64,000 bases of DNA from assembly GCF_003573695.1 (NCBI RefSeq), contig NC_039367.1, positions 29,908,442 to 29,972,441 on the forward strand, given 5' to 3'. Positions within the stretch are counted from its first letter, which is position 1. Every line of letters begins with the position of its first letter. Made by a program: the position numbers and the translations under genes. The notes below the pieces were generated by a model that saw only the letters and a list, made by a program, of their open reading frames with translations, searched no databases and had not been told where the DNA came from. The stretch is from Papaver somniferum. Taxonomy: Eukaryota > Streptophyta > Magnoliopsida > Ranunculales > Papaveraceae. Below are positions 10,865 through 22,413 of the stretch, piece by piece.

Positions 10865-12171
10865 ATGGCTACTTCTGAAACCATAAACTCACCAGAAATC
10901 ATCAATCTCATATCCACCACCATAACATCAGCTGACAACAGTATGCTCAACAGACAACTTGACCACAATGAAATAAAGTCCATCCTCTTCAGCATGGCTA
11001 GTGAAAAAGCTCCAGGTCCTGATGGATTTCCACCAAATTTCTTCAAAACCAACTGGGAAATAATAGGAAATGACATTATAAAAATGGTACAACACTTATT
11101 CAACTCTGGCCACTTACTCAAAGAAATGAACTTTACCTTCATATCCATCATCCCCAAAATTGACAATCCTACATCTCAAGCCACTTTAGACCCATAAGCC
11201 TTTGTAACACAACCTATAAAATCATATCCAGACTCATATCCCAGAGAATGAAACCTCATCTCAACAAAATAGTATCCCCATACCAATCATCCTTTATCCC
11301 CGGAAGACAAATATCTGACAACATAGCAATTACTCATGAAATAATACACAACATGAGATCCAAAAGAGGGAAAAAATGAGACTCTGGAACTACGGGTATC
11401 AAAATAGACATGGCAAAATCTTTTGATGGAGTGGACTGGACCTTCCTTCTATCCATAATGCTGAAAAATGGCTTCAATGAGCAAAGGTGTAACAAGATAA
11501 AGCAGTGCATATCAACCTCCACTTCTGCTGTTCTCATAAATGGTTCACCTGAAATTTTTTTCAAACCCTCCAGAGGATTAAGACAAGGTGACCCTTTCTC
11601 ACCCTATCTCTTTCTTTTCTACATGGAGTCCTTATCCAGACTTATCTATGCTGAGGAATTGGGCCTTATACATGGCAAAAAGATCTGCAAAATTGCTCCT
11701 GCTATCAACCATCTTCTTTTTGCTGATGACTGCATGATCTTCTGCAAAGCCAACTTAACTGAAGCTCAAAACATTATGGATATATTACATATTTTTGGAA
11801 GCTCCTCTGGGAAACTCATTAACTATACTAAATCTGAAGTCTTCTTCAGCAAAAACACAAACCCAAGCCTTATACCTCAAATCAGCAGCACTATGGGTGT
11901 TCAAATTCTTCAACTGGATGATAAATATCTAGGTTCACCCCTTTTCACACATATAAGAAAAATCATTTCCTTTAATCTTGGAGTGGAAAAACTTAAGCTG
12001 AGATTATCTAGTTGGAAAAATGTGCCCCTAAACCCTGCAGGGAGGGAGGTGCTCATCAAATATGTTACTTCTTCTACTTGTATCTATAAGATGAACTGTT
12101 TCAAGATCCCAAATAAAACTTGCAAAGAAATCAACAACTTCAAAGAGATTTCTTCTGCGGGAAAAATATAG
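10865..12171 (+). pseudogene. LINE reverse transcriptase, broken
   Basis: RT motifs in order: SEKAPGPDGFPPNFFK (about 11003), then after a frame change PISLCNTTYK (about 11193) and QSSFIPGRQISDN (about 11286), then IKIDMAKSFDGVDW (11401), GLRQGDPFSPYLF (about 11575) and LLFADDCMIF (about 11715), the FADD catalytic motif. The last open part runs from 11410 to 12171. Frames change near 11190 and 11380. Most catalytic residues are still readable, so the element is not very old. Confidence 0.85.
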
Positions 12172-12539
12172 AAAGCTTAGACAACAGTCTGCAAACCTAA
12201 AGATCTAGGAGGATTGGGCTTCATGAGTATGGAACTTTTTAACAATTCTATGATCACAAAAATTGGCTGGAGGTTAGAGCAAGATAAAGACTCTCTCTTG
12301 TACAAACTTATGGATGCAAAGTACCTAATGGTCAGGATGTTCTCAATATGGACATAAAATCAAAATATGGTGACTCCTGGATATGAAAAGTAATTCTAAA
12401 CGGCATCAGTAACGTTCAACAACACTGTGTCTGGAGAATTGGAAACGGGAGAAGAATTAAACTTTGGAAAGATATCTGGATTCCAAACACCAATACATGA
12501 CTTCTTAGATATCCAAATTATCATCATCATCTGGAAATT

Positions 12540-12914
12540 TTGGAGGCTCTCCTTCTCCCTAATGGCTCCTGGAATGAAACCCTAGTGCAAGCTCTCTTCT
12601 ATCACCCTGTTGCTCAAGAAATCCTTGTTCTAGAGACTCATCCTAATGAAGAAGACAAGATAACATGGACCCTAAATGACACAGGAAAATTCTCTGTCAA
12701 GGATTTATATAAAGCAAAGATTGGCACTCTTTACAGAAATGATACAATGGCAGGCAACTGGGAGGAAATTTGGAACATGAATGTGGCTCCAGTCATAAAA
12801 ATTTTCATCTGGAAATGTGCTCATGGAATTCTCCCCATTAATGCTAAAACAACAGTCTGCATTATATTGATCCCTTATGCACCATTTGCAATAGTGGGGA
12901 TAAGGAGACCATGA
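12540..12914 (+). pseudogene. LINE zf-RVT region
   Basis: Contains WTLNDTGKFSVKDLYKA and VAPVIKIFIWKCAHGILPIN, the typical zinc-binding region after plant LINE RTs (form: P-K-F-W...GLPT). The frame is lost near 12900; the following TMTHMLLNYPVA... is a changed form of the EHLLL-CP knuckle. Confidence 0.75.
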
Positions 12915-13207
12915 CACATATGCTTCTAAACTATCCTGTTGCAACTTTAGTTTGGCAGGAAATCATTGGCTCTCATAATACCCACTTTGATAGGAATACT
13001 ATTTTCATAGACTGACTCAACTCCTGGTTTCAAAATGGGGTGACCATCCAGGACTGCAACATCTATGCTACTACTTGTTGGTACATCTGGAAAGCGAGAT
13101 GTGATCTGATATTCAGACAAATTAAACCAAATGCGGCCATCACTTCAATGCGCATTAAACAACATCTTTGCAACCACAATAGAATTCACAACATGCCATA
13201 ACATATT

Positions 13208-13771
13208 ATGAATGATTTCTCCCTCTTACCTGAGGAAATAGATTCAAATATGTCACACAATATCATTCTTTACAATCTGAATCAGAATGTTCCAATGGAT
13301 TATGGGAAGATCATCAAAATATGTACTTTGCAAGATCCTGAAACTTTGATTTACTATACTGCACTGACTATGATGGATTTTGCAGGAAACATCAATGATA
13401 CCAGAGGACATCCAGGACATTTTGGAGCTGGGGGAACAACATGAGGTGCATACCTAGCTTTCCAATGGGCCAAAGAAATGCAACACACAAAAATGGAGAT
13501 ACATGTTGAATCCATGGAGACTCTAATTCAGTTCAAACTTCTCTACTGTCAAGCTTTTAAAGGAAGATTCCATCTAAGTTTCTATGAAAGAAGTAATAGT
13601 GAAGAGGAAGACAGTAATACTGAAATCAACCCAAAAACTTTTATTTTAGTAAATATTAAGCTCATCCACAGACTTCAAAATATGGATTCTTTTAATATTG
13701 CACTCTTTTGTAAGAACAGTGCTGGAAGGATGTGCAGTCCTTCCAACGACAGTTCTCTATATCAGCCTTAG
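13208..13771 (+). pseudogene. LINE RNase H-like C-terminal region
   Basis: Two open parts (13208-13444 and 13478-13771). MMDFAGNINDTRGHPGHFGAG resembles the first strand of plant LINE RNase H (D-A-W), but the first Asp context is eroded. GAYLAFQWAKEM and ESMETLIQFK follow in the family order. A stop at 13442-13444 splits it. Confidence 0.6.
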
Positions 13772-13790
13772 GTGCTCTTTTGGTACTCTA

Positions 13791-14221
13791 AGTTTTTCTT
13801 TTTTGTTTTTTCTAACGTAGAAGTAGAATCGAAAGGGTGTCCCGATATCACGTGTGAATTATGAAGTAGTTTTTCAACTTAATTAAGACGCAAAAGTTAA
13901 TAGCATGTTTTGATAGCATATCAGAAGTAGCTTTTCGGTTTCTAAAAGTCGGAAATTAGTTTGGCTGTAAAATCTCAAAATGACTTCTAGAAGTCGAAAA
14001 GTTAACCTCTTGTGAAGCAAAATATTTTTACTTCTAACTTCGATTTCTGATTTTGACTTCTAGAAAAGCATAAATCAGAAACAGATTTGTATCCAAACAT
14101 TGCTAAAAGTTAATTAATAGGTTGTTTGACAACAGAGCATTTCCGTAGAAGTCATAAATAGAAATAAATATTCAAAAAATCGATAATTTTTATCGTATTT
14201 TAACTGGGAGACTTTATGTTA
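13791..14221. other. spacer with TCTAGAAGTC-type repeats
   Basis: Words like CTTCTAGAAGTCGAAAAG recur in both orientations (13983-14070). It may be an old MITE, but the ends could not be fixed. No gene is seen. Confidence 0.3.
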
Positions 14222-14224
14222 TTA

Positions 14225-14717
14225 GAGCAACTGCAGTGGTGCGAGTATAACCAAAGATCAAAGACCAAAAAAAACGACTAAATTTGAGTTTAGTCTGGTG
14301 TGTGACGCTACGGGTAGAAGACTAAATTTGATCGAGCGTAACACTGTGCATCCGCCCGTTGTTTTATAAAAAAAAAAAAAAAAAAAATTGGGGCGGACGA
14401 TTAAATCTCCGCCCGTCCCACTAAAGAATCAAAGTCATCTTATGGAGCGGAGGTGTAAACGTCCGCCCCATACAAAATTGAAAAACAAAAATGGCGCGGA
14501 GATTAAAAACACGCCTGGTGTGGGGCGTAAACTAAATGTACGCCTGGTGTGGGGCGTAGCCTTCAGGTCCCGCGCGATCAAATTTGGGTTTAGTCTTGGT
14601 CCCAGACCAAATATAGTCTGAAATATAGTCGATGGTCAGGATTTAATCGATAGTCCGTCCCACTACGTCTCGTTAATAAACCAAATATTTGGGTTTAGTC
14701 GCCCACTGTGGATGCTC
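14225..14717. mobile_element. Tourist-like MITE 1
   Basis: Ends GAGCAACTGCAGTGG at 14225 and, reversed, GAGCATCCACAGTGG from 14717; 3-bp target duplication TTA on both sides (14222-14224, 14718-14720), as for PIF/Harbinger elements. The interior has repeats of CGCCTGGTGTGGGGCG and a run of A. It belongs to the same family as 21584-22146 and 23088-23844. Confidence 0.88.
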
Positions 14718-14890
14718 TTAGGAGACTTGTGATACTCTAGACCTCTGGTCACTCTGTATTTATTTACCAGTACTAGGAGACTTGTGATACTCAATGATTT
14801 AGCAACACATAAACTAGGAGATTTTATTTTATCAAGATCAAGTCTCGTGACTGTTTCGGTTTCTGATTTCTTAATTTTTATTTTGGTAGG

Positions 14891-15035
14891 GCATAACCGA
14901 AGTCCACTAGAATGGTATGCACGACAAAAGATTGCAGTTGGAGCTGCTCGTGGATTGTGATACCTGCATGAGTGTAGATTAGGTTTCATTGTCCATCGTG
15001 GATATAGTCCAAATAATATACTCATCAATCATGAC
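14891..15035 (+). pseudogene. receptor-like protein kinase exon fragment
   Basis: The reading frame gives RSPLEWYARQKIAVGAARGL, a stop codon, then YLHECRLGFIVHRGYSPNNI. This is the catalytic-loop exon of PERK/RLCK-type plant kinases (usual form: RGL-R-YLHE...IVHRD-RP-NIL). The TGA replaces an Arg codon, and the catalytic Asp of HRD is Gly. An AG acceptor precedes it at about 14889. After NHDFE the similarity stops. It is a dead fragment; no other kinase exons were found nearby. Confidence 0.8.
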
Positions 15036-15339
15036 TTTGAGCACTGGTGCAAACACAATATAATTGGGTTGAACTTTACTAAAATTCTAACTTAGCATAG
15101 GTCCTGAGTTGAGTTCTGACCTGTAGACCCATTCATCCCATCGTCTCAGTGTATACTGTATAGGAAGGGTATTTTTTTCAAGGACCTAATTAATACCCAT
15201 TTTGATTCACCATGATATTCATCTGATTAACTTATATTCATTCTTGCCTTTCTTCAAATATAATTCTTCGAAAAGCTACTACGAATCATGGAGGGTGACA
15301 TGTTGATGGACTCAAACAGGGGTTAGTCCTCGAGTGATT

Positions 15340-15510
15340 TCGGGGTTGAGTGTATTTTAAATCTCAGGGATTTTGAGAGAGTTTGAGAGAGTGTAGGGAG
15401 TTTGAGAGAGTTTTCTGTTTTTGAGTTCAGGGAGTTTGAGGGAGTGTAGGGAGTTTGAGAGAGTTTATTAGAGGGAGTTTGGGGGAGTTTGAGAGAGTTC
15501 ACTCCTAACT
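15340..15510. repeat. left subterminal repeat array of the Harbinger element
   Basis: About eight copies of GGGAGTTTGAGAGAGT-like words. The mirror array at the other end (about 19750-19990) has AACTCCCTCAAACTCC and GACTAACAG words in the opposite orientation. Such clusters are likely transposase or Myb-partner binding sites; this is inference. Confidence 0.6.
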
Positions 15511-15653
15511 CATTCTCTTTTAAGAAACAATAAACACTTATTTGCAAATAACATTGATCTTTAATCAAAAGAAAAAAATAAATGAAAATGATCATATCTC
15601 TGTATCAATAGCATGTTATTTTGTGCAACGAGATAATTTTTTTTCCCTTCAAT

Positions 15654-17060
15654 TTAACGGTCTCCATACAATTCTAACTCCCTTTGTTCACGAACATTTT
15701 CCCACATATCATCCGCTATACTCTTTCTCCATGCATTAGCTTCTTGACGTTGTTGTTCTTGAGTTTGTTGTGTCAAAATTTCATCGTCATTTACAAGCGT
15801 TGATGGATGGATATCTTCCTCTTCCTCTTCCTCGACCGGAAACTCATCTGAACGGCATTCTTTTCGTAAGAAGTTGTGTAAGCCTGCACAAGCTGTCATT
15901 ATCTCCGCTTGCACCTGATACGGAAATGGAGGTTGAGACTTAAAGATCAAGAAACGAGACTTCACAACACCGAACAATCTTTCAACTACATTCCTCAAAG
16001 AAGCATGACGCTTGTTAAATAATTCTTCAGCCTTTTTCGCATGATTACCCGTACCGGAAAATTCTTTCAAATGATAACGTTGGCCACGAAATGGTGTTAA
16101 ACAATATCGTCGGTTTGCAAACCCACCATCCCCCAAGTAATATTTACCTGAATAAAACACAAAAAGAAAACTTCGTCAAGTAGAACCCGAATATAACTTA
16201 ACCAAAAAACTCAAAACTTCACATTAGATAAAAGTAAAATTACCTTGCGGTATTTTCAGTCCATTTCTTTTTGTCATTGCGTCGTTAAGTATTTTCGAAT
16301 CATGAGAAGATCCTTCCCATCCACTGAGCACGTATATGAACTCCAAGTCGAAGTTGCAAACCGCTAACACATTTTGAGATGTAATTCCATGTCGATTCCG
16401 ATAAACGGCTGTATTTATTTTCTCTACCATTGCTGGGATATGTGTACCGTCCATAGCTCCAATGCAATCCTTAAAGTAAGGATAAAATCGTGTACTCTCA
16501 CGAATTTTAAATGGAGTTGCACTTGTTGGCTTAGCCATCATCCTCGGAGCTATAGAATTTAAAGCTCGCAACATCCTGTTGAAGTTTTTACTAACTGTCC
16601 ACCGAGAGCGACCAAATGTGTCACGTATTGTGCAATATCGTGAACTTTGGCCAACAACGAGTAAAAATGTACCAAGCATTTCTTCAATAGAAACACATCT
16701 TGTATCACATAATGATGTAGTTACTCTAATGATACAACATAGTTTTAGAAAAATATCAGGGTACATCCTATAACTTCTTCGAAATTCTTCTGGGTCTTGA
16801 CGCAAAACTCTCCTTATATAATTATATCCAAACAAAGTAACTGGGCGTCTCATTGGTCTTTCAATACGCTGACTTTGTATGTATTGCAATTGCTTGATTA
16901 TATCCATCAACCATGAATGCACCGCTGAAAGTATATTCAAAAATATGGATAGTTCAAATTCATTATTGCTGCTTACCTCTTCATCATCACTGCTTTCTTC
17001 TTCTGTATCAAAGGCTTCATCTTCACTATCAGTAGATAAATCCAAATCAGACATGTTCAC
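15654..17060 (-). CDS. Harbinger DDE transposase, two exons
   Basis: Exon 1 17060-16244 and exon 2 16147-15654, with a 96-bp GT-AG intron (16243-16148). The join gives KIPQ-G-KYYLGDGGF in frame. The catalytic triad is readable: first Asp in GAMDGTHIPA, second Asp in GWEGSSHDSKIL, Glu in NVVERLFGVVKSRF. The N-terminus is acidic (SDSEDEAFDTEEESSDDEE) and the C-terminus has an EEEEEED run. There are about 436 residues, usual for the family (DDE_Tnp_4), and no stop inside. Start is MNMSDLDL at 17060; the second Met at 17054 may be used instead, since an AG acceptor lies just upstream and a leader intron is likely. It would cut and paste the element with the neighbouring Myb-like partner. Confidence 0.88.
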
Positions 17061-17349
17061 CTAAAAAGATGATAAAAGTACTTTTTTTTTATTAGAATCA
17101 TCATTATTTCAAAAGCATAAAAGTATATGTATATAGAAAATAAGCATATAGAATATAAAGTTCATAAATTCAATCATAATAACCATAAAGATGTCAACCC
17201 ATAAAAATTAGTAGCAATCAATCCATAACAATAAGTTCTCAACTTGGAGAAAAGAAAAATTAAATACTAATAGTTATGAAGAAAAACGATCAAATGTTGT
17301 AACTCTAAAATCCCATTAAACCTAATAGAAACTTGCAAAGATGACAGGT

Positions 17350-18600
17350 TTATACTTTTAACTTTGAACCAATCCACAACTTTCTCTCTTCAGGAGTAAA
17401 ACGTATGAATAAGTTCTTCTTGTGATTTTTGTCCAGCATTTCAATTACTTTCAGCTTATCTTCCAAAGAAATTTCATTCATTCCATAAACAAGATCCCGT
17501 ACTTGGTTATCTTTCTTATCCTTATCAATTCTGCGCATTTCTTTTTCAATTTTACGGTCTTCTTTCTCTTTCGCAATAAGAGCATGCATTGAATCAATAG
17601 AAGAAGCAATCGATGAACTGTTGGCAATCAATTTCTCTAGATAATCAGACTGCCCAGTAGGATTAGTTGATGTAGAAGAGTCACCAATGTCACACCTTGG
17701 TCTTTTCTTTGGTGCCGTTTTTCTGACAGGAATTTTCTTTGTGTTCATATCTTGAGTTTCATCTTTATCTTGTTCATCACTTTCCTCTAAGCCATATCCC
17801 ACGTATGATACGTTAAAAGCATTATCATATTGCTCTCGTTGAGTATAATAATCAACATCGAAGTAATCATCTTGTTTATCTTCCTTATCACAGGTTCTAG
17901 CACTTGTACCCTCATGGGTAAGATCAACTGTAACTTTTCCAGAAGCACATTTATTCCCAAAAACAATAAGCAAGTCACCATAGTCTTACCATTATCTTCC
18001 CTTAAGTTAGTTTGGTTTGGATGGCTCTGTTAACATACAAAAAATAAATAAAGGATAAAGCATGAATCAGAACTCTGCACAAAATAGAAGAAAACAATAT
18101 CAAATTTAGTTTTCAGTAAGTAACACACACATACCTCAAAGTAATTGTTCCACATCTCGTCGGATCCATTAATCATCTTGTTAGCATCATCCCAACCGAA
18201 TTCAGAAGTACAAGATTTAAACAAATCCTGGTATTGACCAAATCTAGTCTTCAGCCATATATGTTTCCCTTTATAGTTCTCAAAAGATTTGTCACAACCA
18301 CATGCTTGGTTAAGTTTTGGAAGTATCTCCTCTTCCACTATTCTCTTAGTAAAACATCCAGTAGTGTCTTTCTTCTTCTCAAGTGTAGCTTCTACCAACA
18401 GTTCCAATAATTTCTGTCTCTCGAGTTGTCCGTTGTTTGTAATTCGTAATCACTTCCGTTTCCGGTTCCGGTTCCGTATTCTTATTCTTCCTAACATTCT
18501 TTTTCTTCTTGTTGTTTTCAGCAGGTTGGCTGGATTTTTCCATTCTATGGTGTGACATGTTAGCTACATTAGTACGTAGACTAATACTAGAACTTAACAA
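17350..18600 (-). pseudogene. Harbinger second protein (Myb/SANT-like), one frame break
   Basis: The start region (about 18555) reads MSHHRMEKSSQPAENN, followed by a basic stretch. The Myb/SANT-like domain then runs ATLEKKKDTTGCFTKRIV, KLNQACGCDKSFENYKGKH, WLKTRFGQYQDLF to MWNNYFE (about 18136). A GT donor at 18135 and an AG acceptor near 18028 give SHPNQTNLREDNG after splicing. Then DYGDLLIVFGNKCASGK follows in another frame, so a one-base shift lies near 17970-18000. A frame change also occurs near 18400. The C-terminal part (KKRPRCDIG, LIAKEKEDRKIEKEMRRIDK, coiled) ends at 17350. In this family the protein helps bring the transposase to DNA and into the nucleus. It may be inactive here. 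Confidence 0.75.
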
Positions 18601-19750
18601 AACAAGGATAGTAATAACACCAAACAGTCTAATGTAAACATGATAAAAAAATATGATACTATATTACACAGTACTAACACGCAGAGCTACTTAGCCAAAT
18701 TGTTAATCAAAGAAAGTCCCTTAGCAACTCCTTGCAAAAAAAGCACCGTATGAATTGGCTAAAACACGCCAATACGGAATGAAGTACGCCACTGTATTGA
18801 ACTTTGACATATATAATAGAAGATAAGTATGTGTCTAAATAAGAGGACTTAACAAGTGATAGTGATTCTCAATGACACCCATGCAAAGTAGCAAGCCAAT
18901 TAATGCATGATGACATAACAAATTATGAAGATAGCTGTAAAGGAATTCTGTTTCACCGAAACACAGTTTCAGATTGTCCAATCTTTGCAGTACTAATACT
19001 TACCTGATCCTCTTGAAATTTTTACGGTACACTTACAACTCAATAATCCACAACACACTCAAAAATCATAGCATTCCAACGGTTCATTAAAAAGATACAT
19101 TACTCAGAACCCGACTACTTTCAATACGTGCATACAGAATTCAGTTCCGGATTTCTCACACTTTGGTGTACCTAAAGTGATCAGAACTTCATGAAATTTC
19201 TACAGTAGGAAACCTTCATATACACAAACATCATACTAAAATTTCAGCTTTGTCCGATAAGCGGAGAATGAGATAAATAGGAATCAGTCCCCTATTCGGG
19301 ATTTAAACTCAGCAGACCATAGTCATATATTGTGCAAGCTTTGCAGTAGCAAACGTGACCTGATCCGCGTGAAAATTTTACTGTACTTCTATAACAAGTT
19401 ACATACTCAAATTTCATCATATTCCAAAGGTTTAATTTAAAGATATCATTATAATCAAATCATGCAATTTCTTACCAAGATCTTTTGAACCACAAATTAG
19501 GGTTTTGACAGAGAGAAAGTACCCACAAAAAAAAACTATACACACAATCAAAATAAACAATCATGGAGATCAAAGATATGAAAAACCATCAAAATAGTAC
19601 ACAAATCAAACTATTATAAACAATCATGGAGATCAAAGAAGAAAAAAAACATACCTGGAAAAACGTTTCCTCTTCTTTCTCCTATGGTTTTCTACGCACT
19701 AAACTCCTTCCCAAATCTCTACTCTTTTGAGAGATTTGTTGTGAGACCAA
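18601..19750 (-). other. Harbinger 5' region with a leader exon
   Basis: No coding signal is seen between 18601 and 19650. On the minus strand AACGTTTTTCCAG is followed by GTATGTTTTTTTTC (about 19655-19640), a good donor after a purine-rich leader (19750-19656), so a non-coding first exon with a long intron is likely. Confidence 0.45.
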
Positions 19751-19990
19751 AATACACTAAAAACTCCTTCGAACTCCCCAAAGCAACCAACTCCCTAGTA
19801 TTGTAGGATTTTATGACTAACAGGGAGTTCAAGAGCTTTTTTTAAACTCCCCAGCGACTAACAAGTGTTTTCTAGAGAGTTTAGGAGACTCCTCTAAACT
19901 CCCCCACGACTAACGGAGATTTGGAGAGACTCCCTCAAACTCCCTCAAGACTAACAGGAGAAAACCTAAATACATTAAAATCTCTCGAAC
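19750..19990. repeat. right subterminal repeat array of the Harbinger element
   Basis: Repeated AACTCCC and CGACTAACRG words, inverted relative to the left array. Five or more units lie within 240 bp. Confidence 0.6.
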
Positions 19991-20218
19991 TCTCCCACGA
20001 CTAAACCCCTGGAACTATGTAAAATTCCAACATGTCGTGCAAAATGAATAAGACACAGTAATATCTTTTATAAGTAAAACATTAGATTAATATTTATTTG
20101 AAAAGTTAATTCAATTCAATAATGCCAAAAAGAACAAAGAGATTTGATTTAACAAAACTTTAGAATTGCTTTCAGATGCTAAGTTGGCGCTGCTGATAAT
20201 TGTTTTGGTGCTGCTCCA

Positions 20219-20491
20219 TTACATGCCCTTCCGTCGACGTTTCTGAACTCCATTAAATCTAGTAGCTAATTTACGATTTGGCGCTCTTCCCCCGGTTGAC
20301 ATTCTTGGTGCAATAGTAAGAGGACAACCTTCGATAAGAGCATTCCAACTTTTGCACACTTCTTTGCATCTAAGAAATGATTTACCTGGTAACCTACTGA
20401 ATATATTGAAGAACAAAGTCGATGAAAGCCTATTGTTGATGTTTTCGATTTCATCATTGATATCACTGACATGATTACTTGAAGAAGCCAT
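20219..20491 (-). CDS. short F-box protein, probably a truncated gene
   Basis: 90 codons beginning MASSSNHVSDINDEIENI. The F-box reads LFFNIFSRLPGKSFLRCKEV then CKSWNALIE (about residues 26-54), which would bind SKP1 in an SCF ubiquitin ligase. After residue ~60 there is no substrate-binding domain, only a basic tail (KLATRFNGVQKRRRKGM). Full F-box proteins of this type have 350-400 residues, so this is likely a cut-off copy related to the larger gene at 21505-24638. A poly-T and TTG repeat lies upstream at about 20535-20577. Whether it is expressed is unknown. Confidence 0.6.
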   Translation of the reverse strand: MASSSNHVSDINDEIENINNRLSSTLFFNIFSRLPGKSFLRCKEVCKSWNALIEGCPLTIAPRMSTGGRAPNRKLATRFNGVQKRRRKGM

Positions 20492-20534
20492 TGTGATTAT
20501 GATTGAAGATGAAGATTTCAGAGGTTGTTTTTTC

Positions 20535-20577
20535 TTTTTGTTGTTGTTGTTGTTGTTTTTTTTTTTTTTTTTTTTTG
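20535..20577. repeat. TTG microsatellite and poly-T tract
   Basis: TTG repeated about five times followed by about 23 T, directly upstream (minus-strand sense) of the short F-box gene, where it would lie in the leader. Confidence 0.85.
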
Positions 20578-20599
20578 TGATTTGTTTATACTAATACTA

Positions 20600-21500
20600 C
20601 TATTTTTCTGTATAAATAAGTGATGAAAAACAAACGAAACCCTAAATCGTGTTTTACTGGGAAAAGAGAGTGTTTAAACGTGGTTTATTGTGAGGCCACT
20701 ATATACGTGTTTATCCACGTTTCGTATTTCCAAAAAATCGGCGGATTTTATTCCCTCAATATAAACGGAAATAAGAATAAAAATGTTAAATAACTAAAAA
20801 TATGTCGAATATTACGGGTTCCGTTTTCGGGTAACGGCTTTAAATTTCTAGATAGTGAACCCTCAAATTTGAAAACGTCACAAGAATCATAACCAAACAA
20901 GAATCATAACCAAGCGATTTACATGGAACTAAGATTACTAGGAATGATCCGGAATCCAAGAATCTGGTGCCTATAACAGTTGATTAAGTCAATGAGATTG
21001 GACTGAAAAATACCTCTCCAGTTGTGAAGTCCTTTTGGGCTAAATGTTCTTGCTTATTTATTATTCTTGCGGCTGTGAAATACATGGGAGAGTCATACTT
21101 AGCTGTTTTATAATTTTTACTGACAATAGCAGGAAGTTGAATTAATTCTCTGATCCATTCATTCATTTTGGATGGCTTTAAGTTTTTGGGTTATATTGGA
21201 ATCTAATCACAGCACGCAAGCAAGAACTGCATGCGTCCCCATATTATCCGATCAAGAAGGTAATCTCATGAATCTAAAGTTATTTTTAAAAGTTCAAAAG
21301 AAACATTGCTTGATCAGGTCAGCATGAACTACAATCTCCAGCAGCTTAATTAAAAGTTATTTTTAAAAGTTCAAAAGAAAAACTAAAAAATGCAAGAATT
21401 AATTAAAATAAATAAATAATACGAAAGACATCTCGGTTCGAGTTGAAGCACTCATGCATCCTAATGTGCAAGCCAATTAACTTTCCGGACGCACAAGTTA
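20600..21500. other. spacer between F-box genes
   Basis: Low GC. A minus-strand open stretch at 20984-21166 (MNEWIRELIQLPAIVSKNYK...) is not recognised and has no clear context. The direct repeat TTAAAAGTTATTTTTAAAAG occurs around 21270 and 21350. Confidence 0.3.
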
Positions 21501-21583
21501 ACAATCAACTAGCAAGATCTTTCAAAGAAACAAGGCTAGGAGTATGAGGAATTGCATGCACATCCTCCCCTTGTGGACCTTCA

Positions 21584-22146
21584 GAGCAACTGCGGTGGTG
21601 CGATCAAAACCAAAGATCAAAGATCAAAAAAAAGACCAAAATTTGGGTTTAGTCCGTGTTGTGACGCAACGGTACATGATTAAAATTTCATCAGGCGGAC
21701 TTTAAAAGTCCGTCCCATTTTTTTTTTGTAAAATTTCATCAGGCGGACTTTAAAAGTCCGCCCCATTTTTTGTAAATTTCATCAGGCGGACTTTAAAAGT
21801 CCGCCCCATTAAAATTTCATCAGGCGGACTTTAAAAGTCCGCCCCATTCTTTGCAATTTTCATCAGGCGGACTTTAAAAGTCCGCCTCATTCTTTTTTTT
21901 TTTTATTTAATTAAAATTTCATCGGGCGTAATTTAAATCTCCGCCCGTTAACAAGCGTACTTTAAATTTACGCCCAGCAACAAGCGTACTTTAAATTTAC
22001 GCCCGACTATATTAGAATTTGGGATTTGGTCGCGACCATATTTGGTCTGGAATTTGATCTTTGGTTGGGATTTGATCTTTACTCCGTCCCACTGTGTTAC
22101 GATCTCATCCCAAATTTTTGGTTATACTCGCCCACTGTGGATGCTC
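21584..22146. mobile_element. Tourist-like MITE 2 with internal palindrome array
   Basis: Ends GAGCAACTGCGGTGG at 21584 and, reversed, GAGCATCCACAGTGG from 22146. Target duplication TCA (21581-21583, 22147-22149). The interior holds five copies of GGCGGACTTTAAAAGTCCG, each a near-perfect palindrome joined by ATTTCATCA-like spacers (21694-21890), then GCGTACTTTAAATTTACGC twice. It sits in the last codons of the F-box gene: removing it and one TCA restores reading from YAE into GPQGED. Confidence 0.9.
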
Positions 22147-22413
22147 TCAGCATACCATAGTTTCTTAGGAGGAGTGGTTGTAAGGTCATAACAAGAGAAA
22201 ACGTCATTCTGCCATAACAACATTTCACTCTCTGTTAAAGACAGTCGACGCTTCGAGTTAAATTTTGAATCCCATTTTCTGGTGAACACCTTGATCCAAC
22301 AAAAAGAGTTGAAGTAGGTATTCTCTTTCAAACGACTACTTCGTAGGGAGACGTTCATATTTTTCTTCTTCTTGAATGCCCATATATCCATCCGTCCACC
22401 ACGATTTAAACAA

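Larger units (their letters stand above)
7810..13790 (+). mobile_element. LINE (L1 type), decayed, 5' truncated
   Basis: Order of domains: ORF1 zinc knuckle, AP endonuclease, reverse transcriptase, zf-RVT, RNase H. This is the layout of plant L1-clade elements. There is at least one stop or frameshift in every domain, and a 730-bp hAT MITE is inserted at 8351. The element starts abruptly at about 7810, inside what would be the second half of ORF1, so it is 5' truncated. The 3' end is set near 13790, in a T-rich stretch; no poly-A tail or target duplication could be seen. Confidence 0.85.
15317..20011 (-). mobile_element. PIF/Harbinger transposon, near-complete
   Basis: Terminal repeats CAGGGGTTAGTC at 15317 and, reversed, CAGGGGTTTAGTC from 20011, similar for about 45 bp with gaps. 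Both genes are on the minus strand: a two-exon DDE transposase (15654-17060) and a Myb/SANT-like protein (17350-18600), the standard two-gene set of the superfamily. Both ends carry arrays of GGGAGTTTGAGAGAGT-like words. A clear 3-bp target duplication was not seen (AAA and GAA flank the repeats). Size about 4.7 kb. Confidence 0.9.

Noticed and set aside
10825..11166. Minus-strand open frame across the LINE RT
   Set aside because: It is opposite the clearly readable RT motifs on the plus strand.
13900..14160. Possible hAT MITE with TCTAGAAGTC repeats
   Set aside because: Ends and target duplication could not be fixed.
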